A stretch of DNA of 64,000 bases from Bifidobacterium tissieri (GCF_002259645.1 NZ_MWWV01000004.1:248001-312000); one strand, 5' to 3'. Numbered from the stretch's first letter, positions 9,398 through 22,689 are shown. Notes: generated by a model not told the origin, from the sequence alone. Numbers and translations are program-made.

Positions 9398-10669
9398 ATG
9401 GATGACAACAACATGGATGACGACGCGACCCGTCTCGGACGGTTCCGGGGATTCACCCCGAACCAGGATCAGGAGTCCTCGGACGACACCGATGAGACGC
9501 GGCTGGGAGCGTTGCCGCACATCGGCCGTTCCAACACCACCGTTCCCACACAGCCGCTCGGCCAGTCGCCAGTACCGCGGGCGGACTCGCAGCGCACGGC
9601 CCACCGTCATCCCCTGATACCGACGGAGCATCCCAGGCGCGGCCAGTCACCCGTTTCGACGCCTACCCGCCAGCAGAGGACTCCCCGGCCGGCCGAGGTT
9701 CGCGGCCCCGCTTCGGATGCGTCCATCACGCGGTTCGGCGAGGTGTTCAACGCCATCGTGGACAACGTGTCGGAAGCGGTCATCGGCAAGGAGCATACGA
9801 TCCGGCAATGCGTGACCGCGCTCATGGCCGGCGGCCATGTACTGCTGGAGGACAATCCCGGCACCGGCAAGACCCAGTTGGCCAGAGCCATCGCCAACTC
9901 GATCGAATCGCCGTTCAAGCGCATCCAGTTCACCCCCGATCTACTGCCCGGCGACGTGGTCGGCGTGACCTTCTACGACCAGCAGACCGGAGCGTTCACC
10001 TTCCGCAAGGGGCCGGTGTTCGCCGCCACCGTGCTCGCCGACGAGATCAACCGAGCGTCGCCCAAGACGCAGTCCGCACTGCTGGAGGTCATGGAGGAGC
10101 AGAAGGTCACCGTCGACGGCGTGACGCACGACGTTCCCCAGCCCTTCATGGTCATCGCCACGCAGAATCCGATCGAACAGCTGGGCACCTACCGGCTGCC
10201 CGAAGCCCAGCTCGACCGATTCCTGATCAAGACCTCGCTGGGAGACCCCGGACACGAAGCCAGCCTGAGCATCCTGCGCGAGGCCCGGGTCCGTGATCGT
10301 GCCGCCACCGTCCGACCGGTCACCACCGGCGCGGATGTACTGGCCATGCGCGCGATCGCCGAAACAGTGCACGTCGACGACGCGATCCTCGAATACGTCG
10401 TCCGTCTGGTCGAAGCAACGCGACACAACGATCGGATCGCCGTCGGCTCCTCCATCCGAGGCGCACTCGCGCTCGTCCGTTCCGCACGCGTATGGGCGGC
10501 GGCCGATTCACGCAGTTACGTGGTGCCCGCCGATGTGAAGGAACTCGCCTCGGCGGTACTCGCCCATCGCGTGATCCTCACACCCGAGGCCACGTTCGCA
10601 GGCGACACCACCGACAGCGTGATCGCCTCGGTGCTTGACGACGTGGTCGCCCCCACCATCGGCGCATAG
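9398..10669 (+). CDS. MoxR-family AAA+ ATPase
   Basis: 423 residues from the ATG at 9398, which has AAGGAG six bases upstream; an in-frame ATG at 9383 overlaps the fn3 stop but lacks such a site. Walker A is NPGTGKTQ, Walker B is VLADEINRASPKTQ, and sensor 1 is ATQNPIEQ. An unusual ~100-residue N-terminal extension is acidic and Pro-rich and carries two near-identical Thr motifs (DATRLG, DETRLG) plus a later ITRFG. MoxR ATPases are chaperone-like and typically work with DUF58 and transglutaminase-like partners, the next two genes here. The Thr motifs could be kinase targets read by the FHA protein at 16.2-16.8 kb (inference). Confidence 0.93.
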   Translation: MDDNNMDDDATRLGRFRGFTPNQDQESSDDTDETRLGALPHIGRSNTTVPTQPLGQSPVPRADSQRTAHRHPLIPTEHPRRGQSPVSTPTRQQRTPRPAEVRGPASDASITRFGEVFNAIVDNVSEAVIGKEHTIRQCVTALMAGGHVLLEDNPGTGKTQLARAIANSIESPFKRIQFTPDLLPGDVVGVTFYDQQTGAFTFRKGPVFAATVLADEINRASPKTQSALLEVMEEQKVTVDGVTHDVPQPFMVIATQNPIEQLGTYRLPEAQLDRFLIKTSLGDPGHEASLSILREARVRDRAATVRPVTTGADVLAMRAIAETVHVDDAILEYVVRLVEATRHNDRIAVGSSIRGALALVRSARVWAAADSRSYVVPADVKELASAVLAHRVILTPEATFAGDTTDSVIASVLDDVVAPTIGA

Positions 10670-10678
10670 GACGCGATC

Positions 10679-11881
10679 ATGGCACGACCGATCCCCCTTT
10701 CCCGATTCCGCCCGACAACGGCGCTGCTGCAACGCGCCCTTCTGCGGGATTACGTCTCCCCGCTCGGCTGGACCATACTGGTCGCCGCCGTGCTGTGCGC
10801 GGTAGGATACATCGCCCTCGGGTGGAACGAACTGCTCTCCATGACCGTGATCTGGACGATCCTGCTCATCATCGCGATCGTGATGTCACTGGGCAACACC
10901 GGCTTCTCGGCACGGCTCGACGTGCCCGCACGACGCATCATGGTCGGGGACGACATCACCGTGAACGTGACGGTGAGCAACCCCGGGCGCGCCACCACGG
11001 CACACGCCCACGGCGATCTTCTGATCGGCGACGACCATGAGGGCTTTCCCATCCCCGCACTGTCCCCACGGCAAAGCAGACAGACCGCCATCGGGTTCAC
11101 CGCCGCGTCGCGGGCCGTGTTGTCCGTAGGACCGTTGCGGGTGCGCAAAGGCGATCCGTTCGGTCTGATCCGCCACGAAAAGACCGTCGCCGACCGGATC
11201 GACGTCTACATCCACCCCCGTACCATACGACTGCACACGCTGAACGCCGGAATCCAACGCGATCTGGAGGGACAACCGAGCGGCGACATCGTGGACGACG
11301 ATCTTGACTTCTACGGACTGCGCGAATACGAACCGGGCGACGACATGCGCAACGTGCACTGGCTGTCCACCGCCAAGGCGGGCACGCTGATGATCCGACA
11401 GTATGAAGCCACGCGACGCACCACCACCGCGCTCGCACTCGACGTGGATCCCACGCACTACGCCAGCCGCGAGGAATTCGAACTCGCCGTATCCGTCCAC
11501 GCGTCGATCGGCGTGCAATGCCTGATGCAGCAGCGTCCGCTGCGAACCGTGGTCGCCGGTCACCGCGACGACCCCCGCACCACCATGACGTTCCTCGACG
11601 CCTGCAGCGCCATCGAGCCGAAGGACCGGCCGGAGACGAATCTCGCCGCGTCGACCCTGAACCACTGTCCCGACGCCTCGCTCTACTGCCTCACCGTGGG
11701 ATCCGGCAACCCCGATGACGACATCAAACGCATGATGCTCACCATGCCGCCAGGCTCATCGCGCATGGTGTTGCGAACCGATCCCAGCGCGCAACGATCC
11801 CTGCGACGGTTCGACGGCTTCACCCTAGCCGTCATCGGTAGTCTCGACGACCTCCCGCTGATCATGGAGGCCATGGCATGA
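10679..11881 (+). CDS. DUF58 domain membrane protein
   Basis: 400 residues. Two closely spaced membrane helices (~20-65) precede a beta-rich extracellular or juxtamembrane domain and the DUF58 core. The core signature is YEPGDDMRNVHWLSTAKAG near residues 220-240, the usual site in this family. DUF58 proteins have a vWA-like fold and accompany MoxR ATPases. The gene starts nine bases after moxR, and its stop overlaps the next start (ATGA at 11878-11881), so translation is coupled. The function is known only by association with envelope or complex-assembly systems. Confidence 0.9.
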   Translation: MARPIPLSRFRPTTALLQRALLRDYVSPLGWTILVAAVLCAVGYIALGWNELLSMTVIWTILLIIAIVMSLGNTGFSARLDVPARRIMVGDDITVNVTVSNPGRATTAHAHGDLLIGDDHEGFPIPALSPRQSRQTAIGFTAASRAVLSVGPLRVRKGDPFGLIRHEKTVADRIDVYIHPRTIRLHTLNAGIQRDLEGQPSGDIVDDDLDFYGLREYEPGDDMRNVHWLSTAKAGTLMIRQYEATRRTTTALALDVDPTHYASREEFELAVSVHASIGVQCLMQQRPLRTVVAGHRDDPRTTMTFLDACSAIEPKDRPETNLAASTLNHCPDASLYCLTVGSGNPDDDIKRMMLTMPPGSSRMVLRTDPSAQRSLRRFDGFTLAVIGSLDDLPLIMEAMA

Positions 11882-14388
11882 CCGCCCGCACCACCGTTCC
11901 CGGCTCCTGGGCGGATTCGCCCAACCCCACCATCCTCGTCTCGCGCACCGCGGCACCGGGATCACGACTCCCCCGTCGTCGTGTGATGGCACGGCTGCGA
12001 TCCGATCAGCACATCATCATCAACGCCATCGTCATCATGCTGGCGAATCTCACGGCATCGCTGAACCTGCTCGGCGTCTACGGCACACCAGCCGCATGGG
12101 CGGCCGGAGCCATCCCCGCGGCGCTGATCGGCATCGCCTGCGCGCTCGCCGGCAGAAGCGCATTGCTGCGATTGTGGTGGCAACTGCTGCTGCTCGCGAT
12201 CGCCCAATTCGTCATCGGACCGGTGATCGCCCTGCCCCACACCACGATCGCACGGGTGATACCCACGCTCGACACGATCGCGCAGGGCGCGGCCGCCACA
12301 ATCGGGGCGTTCAAGTACATCATCGCCATCGAGCCCGCGGTGGGCACCGGAAGCGGTGATCTGATGGCCCTGTGGACCATCGTGCTGTGGGCCACGTTCC
12401 TGTCGGGCGTGTTCGCGTTCTCCACGAATCCATTGCTGTCACTGCCATCCCTGGCGATCGTGCTGGTGAATCTTGCCGCCTGTGCGGCGTTGGGCACATC
12501 GTCGGGATTCCACCCCGTCGTCATCGGTGTGCTGATCGCCCTGACCATGCTGATCTGGATGAGCTGGCGCATGCGTCTGCTGGAGGCGAACCGTCTGCTC
12601 GCCGCCGTACTGATCACGGCACTGGCCACGATCGGTGCCGGCGGCGCCGCGTTCGCCATCGACGGACAGCGTCAGGTACTGCGTGATCATTACGATCCGC
12701 CGCTCAGCCCATACGGCTATACGAGTCCGCTGAGTGGTCTGCGATCGTATGTGAAGGATCATAAGGACGACAAGCTGCTCACCGTCACCGGTCTGCCCGC
12801 CGGAACGCCGGTACGTCTGGCGGTGATGGATCGTTTCGACGGTTCGGTATGGAATCTGTCCGATTCGTCCGCAGCGTTCGGCTCGTCCGACTACCGCCGT
12901 GTGGGCGACACCATCGACGGCGACCGCACTGACCGGAGTGGAAGCAAGCTCAAGAGCACGCCGTTCACGGCGACGTTCACCGTGCACAACGGACTCGGTG
13001 ACGTCTGGCTGCCCACGGCAGGCGAGGCGTCCTCCGTATCGTTCGGCTCGTCGGATCTGTCACAGTCCTTCTACTACAACGCCGGCACCGATTCCGCGCT
13101 GCTGTCGTCCGGACTCGATTCCGGACTCACATATGTGGAACATGGTCGGCTCACCGAGCAACCGAACGCCCAGCAGATCACCGACGCCGACGCCGCGCCC
13201 ATAAGCCAGCCGAAGGCCCAGGATGTGCCGGATTCGGTGGAGTCCGCGGCCACGTCGTTCGCCGGCGGCGAGACGAAAGGCGGTGCGGCCGCGCAGAAGC
13301 TCGCCGACAAGCTCAAGGAGAACGGCTGGTTCTCCCACGGTCTGCAGGGCGACTATCCGTCATTGCCCGGCCACGGCGCCTACCGCATCGATCTGCTGCT
13401 CAACGGCAGTGCCATGGTGGGCGACAGCGAACAGTACGCCTCCGCCATGGCGCTCATGGCCCGTGATCTGGGTCTTCCGTCACGCGTGGTGATGGGCTTC
13501 CTGCCCAAGGATTCCGACGGCAGCATCTCCGATGAACGCACCATGGTACGTGACGACGGCACCACGAGCATCGACTTCACCGGCAACGACATCGACGCCT
13601 GGGTGGAGATCCGACTCGACAGCTACGGCTGGGTGGCGTTCTACCCCACCCCCAAGGAGACGAAGATCCCGAACGACGATCAGAACCTCACACCGCCGAA
13701 TCCTCAGACGCTGGTCCGCCAGCCTCCCGTGCCGTTGCAGGACCCGTTGCGCGAACAGAACCGTACCACCAGTCAGACGAACATCGGCGGCAGCGACGCG
13801 AATGCGAACACCACGGCCTTCTGGCGCATGTTGCGGCTGATCGCCGGGCGGGTGGCGTTGTACGGCAGCCCGTTGTGGATCGCTCTGATCATCGTCGGCG
13901 CGATCCTGTTGTTCAAGTCGATCCTGCTGAGACGGGCACGAGGCCGGGGCTCGCCGAGCACGCGCATCGCCCAGGGATGGCGTTGGCTGTGCATGCTCGC
14001 CGCCCAGTGCGGCACGCCGGTGTCCGGAACCCGTCGTGAGCAGAGCCGTATGCTGGCCGACCGGTTCTCGCTGTCGGCGGAGACGCTGGACGATCTGGGC
14101 AGACGCGCGGACCGTGCCACGTTCTCCGGCGAGGATACGGACGAACGTACGGCGGCCGACTACTGGACGGACGTGGACCGGGTCCGTCAGGCCATGCTGC
14201 GGTCACTGCCGAAACGTCAGGCCATGATCGCCCGACTGTCGGTCAGGGGATTGTTCGCCAATCCCGTGGATTCGATGGCCCATGAGGACGCGCCGGGCAA
14301 GCCGGGCAAGACAACCAAACCGAATAAGCCTCGTAAGGGCTTCATCCATACTGTTTTCCACACTCACACCATGCAAGGAGCATCATGA
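11878..14388 (+). CDS. Transglutaminase-fold membrane protein lacking the catalytic triad
   Basis: 836 residues. Six or more N-terminal membrane helices (~40-265), an extracellular region with a transglutaminase core (~460-600), a C-terminal helix (~660-690) and a cytoplasmic tail. The core aligns well (ALMARDLGLPSRVVMGF; DAWVEIRLDSYGWVAF), but the triad is gone. The Cys position holds Ser (GDSEQY, residue ~517, codon AGC at 13426). The His position of HAWVE holds Asp (residue ~573, GAC at 13594). The Asp of DPTP holds Tyr (residue ~589, TAC at 13642). A hydrolase or cross-linking role is therefore unlikely; ligand binding or scaffolding is the better guess. It is coupled by ATGA overlaps on both sides and corresponds to the tgm gene of PFNA clusters. 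Confidence 0.9.
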   Translation: MTARTTVPGSWADSPNPTILVSRTAAPGSRLPRRRVMARLRSDQHIIINAIVIMLANLTASLNLLGVYGTPAAWAAGAIPAALIGIACALAGRSALLRLWWQLLLLAIAQFVIGPVIALPHTTIARVIPTLDTIAQGAAATIGAFKYIIAIEPAVGTGSGDLMALWTIVLWATFLSGVFAFSTNPLLSLPSLAIVLVNLAACAALGTSSGFHPVVIGVLIALTMLIWMSWRMRLLEANRLLAAVLITALATIGAGGAAFAIDGQRQVLRDHYDPPLSPYGYTSPLSGLRSYVKDHKDDKLLTVTGLPAGTPVRLAVMDRFDGSVWNLSDSSAAFGSSDYRRVGDTIDGDRTDRSGSKLKSTPFTATFTVHNGLGDVWLPTAGEASSVSFGSSDLSQSFYYNAGTDSALLSSGLDSGLTYVEHGRLTEQPNAQQITDADAAPISQPKAQDVPDSVESAATSFAGGETKGGAAAQKLADKLKENGWFSHGLQGDYPSLPGHGAYRIDLLLNGSAMVGDSEQYASAMALMARDLGLPSRVVMGFLPKDSDGSISDERTMVRDDGTTSIDFTGNDIDAWVEIRLDSYGWVAFYPTPKETKIPNDDQNLTPPNPQTLVRQPPVPLQDPLREQNRTTSQTNIGGSDANANTTAFWRMLRLIAGRVALYGSPLWIALIIVGAILLFKSILLRRARGRGSPSTRIAQGWRWLCMLAAQCGTPVSGTRREQSRMLADRFSLSAETLDDLGRRADRATFSGEDTDERTAADYWTDVDRVRQAMLRSLPKRQAMIARLSVRGLFANPVDSMAHEDAPGKPGKTTKPNKPRKGFIHTVFHTHTMQGAS

Positions 14389-15488
14389 CCCACGTGTATC
14401 TCGACGCGGCGATGATCTGCGACATCGGTCGCAGGCGCAGTACCAATCAGGACCACGGTCTGGCAAGCGGCGGACTGTTTCTGGTATGCGACGGCATGGG
14501 TGGCGGCGTTGCCGGACAGGAGGCCAGCGCGCGTACCATCCGTCACTGCGAGTCGTTGATCGACAGGGAACGTCGCTCCAAATCCGACATCGCCGCGGTC
14601 ATCGACGAAGCGCAACGTGACGTATGCGAACTCGGTCGCGAACTCGGCGGCATTTCCGGCACCACGCTCACCGGATTGGTGCTGTCAGACATGGGCAACG
14701 TCGTGACCGGCGAACCATACAGCACCCGCACCGACGTCAGTGGATTCCCCGACGAGGACGACGACACCATCGACGGCATTGCCGCGGTGCCTGATGCCGT
14801 GGTCACCGCCCGCCTCGATCTTGAGGATCTGAACGACGACACCATCGACTCATTGCCGGATGCCAACGGAACGGGATTCCCCTGCGTACTCGACTTCGAC
14901 GCCGACACCATGCCGTCGTGGTATGTGGTGAACATCGGGGATTCACGAACCTATCATCTTGACGCCCAGCCGGGCGGAGGCTGGAGCGCCTCATCCATGG
15001 TGCAGGTCACCCGGGATCATTCCCGCCGTCAGGAGCTGATCGACGCCGGAGTGATGCTGCCGGAGCTTGCCGACCAGCTGGTGCCGCGCAATCTCATCAC
15101 CCAATGCGTGGGCGCACCGGAGGGCATCGACCCCGACTACTTCCGCGCCGATCTGCCCGGACGGTTCATCGTCTGCTCCGACGGACTGCATTCCGAACTG
15201 GACGACGATGCGATCGCGGCGATCGCGGCGGTCAACCGTGATCCGCGTGAAACCGTTCAGGCGCTTGTAGATGCGGCGCTCGCCGCAGGTGGCAAGGACA
15301 ACATCACGGTGATCGTGGTGGATACGGTCTGCTCGTCCACCGACGTCATGGCGTCGCGTGACGATAATGCCGCATGGTCGTATGTAAAGATCGCCCGCAA
15401 TGAGGACCTTTCCAGCATCAGCGAGTCGACACTGGATACACTGCGAACAGTGGCCGCCCGTCATCGGCCTGACAGCGTTGGGGAGTGA
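14385..15488 (+). CDS. prpC: PP2C-family Ser/Thr protein phosphatase (PrpC)
   Basis: 367 residues. PP2C metal-binding motifs are intact: RSTNQDH, VCDGMGGG, NIGDSRTY, VTRDHS, VCSDGL and GGKDNITVIVVD. Between the GTTLTG strand and the GDSR strand there is an acidic insertion of about 60-70 residues rich in DD/DT (~105-175) that is not part of the usual fold. It is soluble, with no membrane segment. It is the likely antagonist of the kinase at the head of the operon. The start overlaps the preceding stop (ATGA), and the stop overlaps a GTG of the next frame. Confidence 0.93.
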   Translation: MTHVYLDAAMICDIGRRRSTNQDHGLASGGLFLVCDGMGGGVAGQEASARTIRHCESLIDRERRSKSDIAAVIDEAQRDVCELGRELGGISGTTLTGLVLSDMGNVVTGEPYSTRTDVSGFPDEDDDTIDGIAAVPDAVVTARLDLEDLNDDTIDSLPDANGTGFPCVLDFDADTMPSWYVVNIGDSRTYHLDAQPGGGWSASSMVQVTRDHSRRQELIDAGVMLPELADQLVPRNLITQCVGAPEGIDPDYFRADLPGRFIVCSDGLHSELDDDAIAAIAAVNRDPRETVQALVDAALAAGGKDNITVIVVDTVCSSTDVMASRDDNAAWSYVKIARNEDLSSISESTLDTLRTVAARHRPDSVGE

Positions 15489-15493
15489 ATGTA

Positions 15494-16162
15494 ATGGTTG
15501 ATTATGATTCCGCCGTCAGGGCGGTGCAGGATCCGAATGCGGACCCGGTGTTTCTGGCACGGATCGCCTACGAGAACCCGGAGTTCGGCGCGAATGTGGC
15601 GGCGCACGAGCGGGCGTATCCCGGACTGTTGCGTTGGATAGCCGAATTCGGCGACGACCGGGCGAAGGCCGAGGCCGCGGAACGCGGATATCGGGGAAGC
15701 GGACCAGCCACACCCCGCAACGACGGCACTCGCAACAACACCCGTCACAACGCACAGCCAGCGCAGCAGGCGCAATCGGCACAGCCACAATCGTCACCGT
15801 CACAATCGGCGGCACCAGCGCAGCCGTCGGCACCGCAATCGGTCGCACCGCTGATTCCCGAGCATCAGCAGAAGCCTCAGTCCCGACCAGGATCCGAGTC
15901 TCGCGGCTCTCAGCCTCAACCTCAACTGAACGATGGCGCGAACAGCAATCACGGCAATCCTTACGGATTCACCGTGGAACAGGCGCTCGACCCGCATACC
16001 AGTGCGATTACGATCGCGCAGATCGCCCAATACGCGCCCGAGCTGCGTGTCTATCTGGCACGGAATCCCAGCACATATCCGGAATTGCTTGACTGGCTCG
16101 CCCGGCAGCACGATCCGCAGATCGACGCCGCCTTAGCCGAGCGTCGTGCCGCAAACGCATAA
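15494..16162 (+). CDS. Variant leucine-rich repeat protein with two repeat domains
   Basis: 222 residues. Two short related helical modules sit at the ends. The first has DPNADPVFLARIAYENPE, and the second has LDPHTSAITIAQIAQYAPEL; both continue with xxNPxxYPxLLxWxA-like text. They are joined by a Pro/Gln/Ser-rich linker (~65-150). This layout is common in bifidobacterial variant-leucine-rich-repeat proteins of unknown role. GGGGAG lies eight bases before the ATG at 15494; a GTG at 15485 overlapping the phosphatase stop is an alternative. It is probably the last gene of the operon, as the convergent FHA gene ends 15 bases later. Confidence 0.75.
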   Translation: MVDYDSAVRAVQDPNADPVFLARIAYENPEFGANVAAHERAYPGLLRWIAEFGDDRAKAEAAERGYRGSGPATPRNDGTRNNTRHNAQPAQQAQSAQPQSSPSQSAAPAQPSAPQSVAPLIPEHQQKPQSRPGSESRGSQPQPQLNDGANSNHGNPYGFTVEQALDPHTSAITIAQIAQYAPELRVYLARNPSTYPELLDWLARQHDPQIDAALAERRAANA

Positions 16163-16176
16163 CGCGTTCGCCTTGA

Positions 16177-16800
16177 TCAGCCTTCTTCGAGGTTGAAGAA
16201 CTGGTCGCCGATCCGCACCGTACAGGGCACGGTTACCCTCACCGGACGTTCCTTCACCGGGATCTCCTCGCCATTGACGATGAGGTAGGTGCCGTTGAGG
16301 GAACGGTAGTCCTCGATCCATAGCCGTCCCTCGCGGTCGAAACTCACTGCGGCATGGTTGCGTGATATGGTACGGGTCGGATCGTCGAGTTTCTGCGGCA
16401 GTACGCCTTCCGGTACGGCCTTGGTGGGTTTGCGACCGAGCAGTGCGCTGTGATCGAGAATCACGGTCTGCCCGGTGGAGTCGTTGCGCAGCACATACCG
16501 GTGTCTTGGCCGCCGATCGATGAACGACGAGGACAGCACGGTGCCGTCCCAGTCCGCGTCGCCGTAGACGCCGGCACTGGTACTGGCGCTGGTATCCGTA
16601 TTAACGGCATTGGTAGCATTAACGGCATTGGTAGCATTAACGGCATTGGCGACTTTGCCATTGGCCGGTTCCGCGGATGCGGCGGAAGCCCCCGACTCAT
16701 ATGTTCCACCGGTGTTCGTTCCCGACGAATGCCCCTGCATGGTGTCGTCGTCATACCATCCGGGTTCCGGTGGCGGAGGATAGGGAATGCTTCTGCTCAT
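16177..16800 (-). CDS. FHA-domain phosphothreonine-binding protein
   Basis: 207 residues. A Pro-rich N-terminus (PYPPPPEPGWYDDD) leads into an Asn/Ala/Val low-complexity stretch and then a C-terminal FHA domain (~95-207) with GRKP, ISRNHAAV and NGTYL, the loops that grip phosphothreonine. It is soluble and convergent with the PFNA run. Its position beside a kinase and phosphatase suggests it reads their phosphorylation output (inference). The N-terminal stretch contains an in-frame 18-bp tandem repeat listed separately. Confidence 0.88.
   Translation of the reverse strand: MSRSIPYPPPPEPGWYDDDTMQGHSSGTNTGGTYESGASAASAEPANGKVANAVNATNAVNATNAVNTDTSASTSAGVYGDADWDGTVLSSSFIDRRPRHRYVLRNDSTGQTVILDHSALLGRKPTKAVPEGVLPQKLDDPTRTISRNHAAVSFDREGRLWIEDYRSLNGTYLIVNGEEIPVKERPVRVTVPCTVRIGDQFFNLEEG
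16600..16648. repeat. 18-bp in-frame tandem repeat in FHA gene
   Basis: About three copies of GGTAGCATTAACGGCATT, encoding repeated Ala-Val-Asn-Ala-Thr-Asn on the minus strand. The period is a multiple of three, so copy-number change would alter linker length without shifting the frame. Confidence 0.85.
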
Positions 16801-16965
16801 ACGTTCAGTCCTACCACATGCGTGGCATTACGACGATGACTGCAGTATCCGATGCCATGACTTGCCGCGCGAATTGCCATATGACTTACCGTATCGATCA
16901 TCATGCCGGCCGTTACCACTGCCGATTAGGATGGACAGGACGATCACATGCACCGGAGGGGGATC

Positions 16966-18213
16966 ATGACCGCACCGCGCACCACCGCAGACGTCGACGA
17001 CAACGCAGACGAGGAAGCGGACGCCAACAACGACGAAACAGCCTCGAACGATGACATCATCGACGAGATTCGTCTGCCACTGCTCGCCAAAATCTACGGG
17101 GCGCTGTGTCTGATCGTTGGCGCGGTCGCGTTCCCACTGCTGATATGGGCCATCATCGTGGTGGTACGTTCGATCGACATGGCCACCATCCCGCCCACGC
17201 TCACCGTGATCCTCACTGTGGTGCATGCCCTGATGCTGGTGTCCGGCAGCGCGGCGCTCATCGTGTTCGGCGTGCTGCTGCTGCGTAACCGACGAAGGTA
17301 CGCGGCTCGCTGGGCGTATGTGCTGATGCCGATCACCATCCTGCAGGGTCTGTCGAATCTCGCGTTGTTCGGTTTGGGACCGGGTCTGCTGCTGCAACTG
17401 CTGCAGCTGGCGCTGTTGGTCGTGATCTCCGTCACCGCCGATCCGCTGCTGGCACTGGAACGACGAAAGCAACGGCTGCTGCGACGGATCAAGGAGCAGG
17501 ACGAGCTCGCGGCGGCGGCCAGGATCAACATGGTGGGCCGTGATCTGACGGGTCGCGGCTACATCGCATTGGATTTCTTCAATCTGTTCTGGGTGTTCGT
17601 CGTGGCAAGCGTGGTGGGACTCGGCATCGAAACCGTGTATCACATGGCGTTGTATCACGGCGAACTGCAGGATCGGGCGGGTCTGCTCTACGGACCGTTC
17701 TCCCCCATCTACGGTTTCGGCGGCGTACTGCTTACGGTGTTTCTCAACCGACTGTGGAATCGTAATCCGGTGCTGATCTTTCTGGCCAGTGCGGTGATCG
17801 GCGGCGCGTTCGAGTATGCGACCAGCTGGTTCATGGAGGTGGCGTTCGGCGTCACGGCATGGGATTACACGGGTCAGTGGCTGTCGATCGGCGGCCGTAC
17901 GAGTGGAAAATACATGATCATGTGGGGATTGCTGGGTGTGATCTGGATCCGGTGGTGTCTACCTCGACTACTCAGATTGATCAACCGTATTCCGTGGCAA
18001 TGGCGGTATGGTCTGACCGTGCTATGCTTTGTGCTCATGTTCATCAACGGCACGATGACGCTGATGGCGCTGGACTGCTGGTATTCGCGGGTGTCCGGTC
18101 TTGAACCGAGCTCCCCCATCGAGATGTTCTTCGCGAATCATTACGACAACGCCTATATGCAGCATCGATTCCAGACCATGACCATCGATCCGTCGCTCAC
18201 CGGTCGCGTGTGA
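16966..18213 (+). CDS. CmpB-like putative ABC-transporter type IV membrane protein
   Basis: 415 residues. An acidic N-terminus (DDNADEEADANNDE), four hydrophobic segments in the first half, and a second half with the PF06541 signature: LLYGPFSPIYGFGGVLL, EYATSWFMEV, WDYTGQWLSIGGR. The name putative ABC transporter is historical; no ATPase or solute-binding gene is adjacent. GGAGGGGG is placed for the ATG at 16966 rather than the in-frame ATG at 16948. It is divergent from the FHA gene and convergent with rpoC. Confidence 0.82.
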   Translation: MTAPRTTADVDDNADEEADANNDETASNDDIIDEIRLPLLAKIYGALCLIVGAVAFPLLIWAIIVVVRSIDMATIPPTLTVILTVVHALMLVSGSAALIVFGVLLLRNRRRYAARWAYVLMPITILQGLSNLALFGLGPGLLLQLLQLALLVVISVTADPLLALERRKQRLLRRIKEQDELAAAARINMVGRDLTGRGYIALDFFNLFWVFVVASVVGLGIETVYHMALYHGELQDRAGLLYGPFSPIYGFGGVLLTVFLNRLWNRNPVLIFLASAVIGGAFEYATSWFMEVAFGVTAWDYTGQWLSIGGRTSGKYMIMWGLLGVIWIRWCLPRLLRLINRIPWQWRYGLTVLCFVLMFINGTMTLMALDCWYSRVSGLEPSSPIEMFFANHYDNAYMQHRFQTMTIDPSLTGRV

Positions 18214-18221
18214 GCGTATGG

Positions 18222-18330
18222 ATTTGTGGGAATTTGTGGGAATGCGCGTTTGTGGGAATGCGCGTTGACGACGCCTACCGCGTGGCGTGAAACAGCGACG
18301 TGAAACATGTGAAACAATGGCGTGAAACAT
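18222..18330. repeat. Short direct repeats between CmpB-like gene and rpoC
   Basis: Three copies of TTTGTGGGAAT (18222-18260), two followed by GCGCGTT, then four copies of GTGAAACA (18286-18330). The rest of the ~220-base gap holds only the rpoC terminator. Confidence 0.7.
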
Positions 18331-18350
18331 GAATCGCGCCTGAATACGAC

Positions 18351-18387
18351 AAGGGCCGTGGCCCCCGAAACGGGAGTCACGGCCCTT
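18351..18387 (-). terminator. Hairpin terminator after rpoC
   Basis: Perfect 10-bp arms AAGGGCCGTG (18351-18360) and CACGGCCCTT (18378-18387) around a GC-rich loop, between the ends of rpoC and the convergent CmpB-like gene. There is no strong T-run on either side, so it may serve both strands or need a factor. Confidence 0.65.
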
Positions 18388-18437
18388 GGTATATCGATAT
18401 CGGCTGTCGTATCGACTCAGTGCACTGCCGAATCAGC

Positions 18438-22583
<4,146 letters not shown>

Positions 22584-22637
22584 TCTATGTCCTGTCTGTT
22601 TTGGTTCTTTACTGCTTCACGTATTGTTTTCGGGCAG

Positions 22638-22682
22638 GGGCGCGCGTCGGTGCCGCACACTTGCGGTGTGCGACGCGCGCCC
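22638..22682 (-). promoter_or_regulatory. GC-rich hairpin between rpoB and rpoC
   Basis: A two-part stem: outer arms GGGCGCGCGTCG (22638-22649) and its complement (22671-22682), inner arms CGCACAC and GTGTGCG around TTGCG. No T-run follows in the direction of transcription, so it may act in mRNA processing, pausing or stability rather than as a full terminator. Confidence 0.6.
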
Positions 22683-22689
22683 GTCTGCA

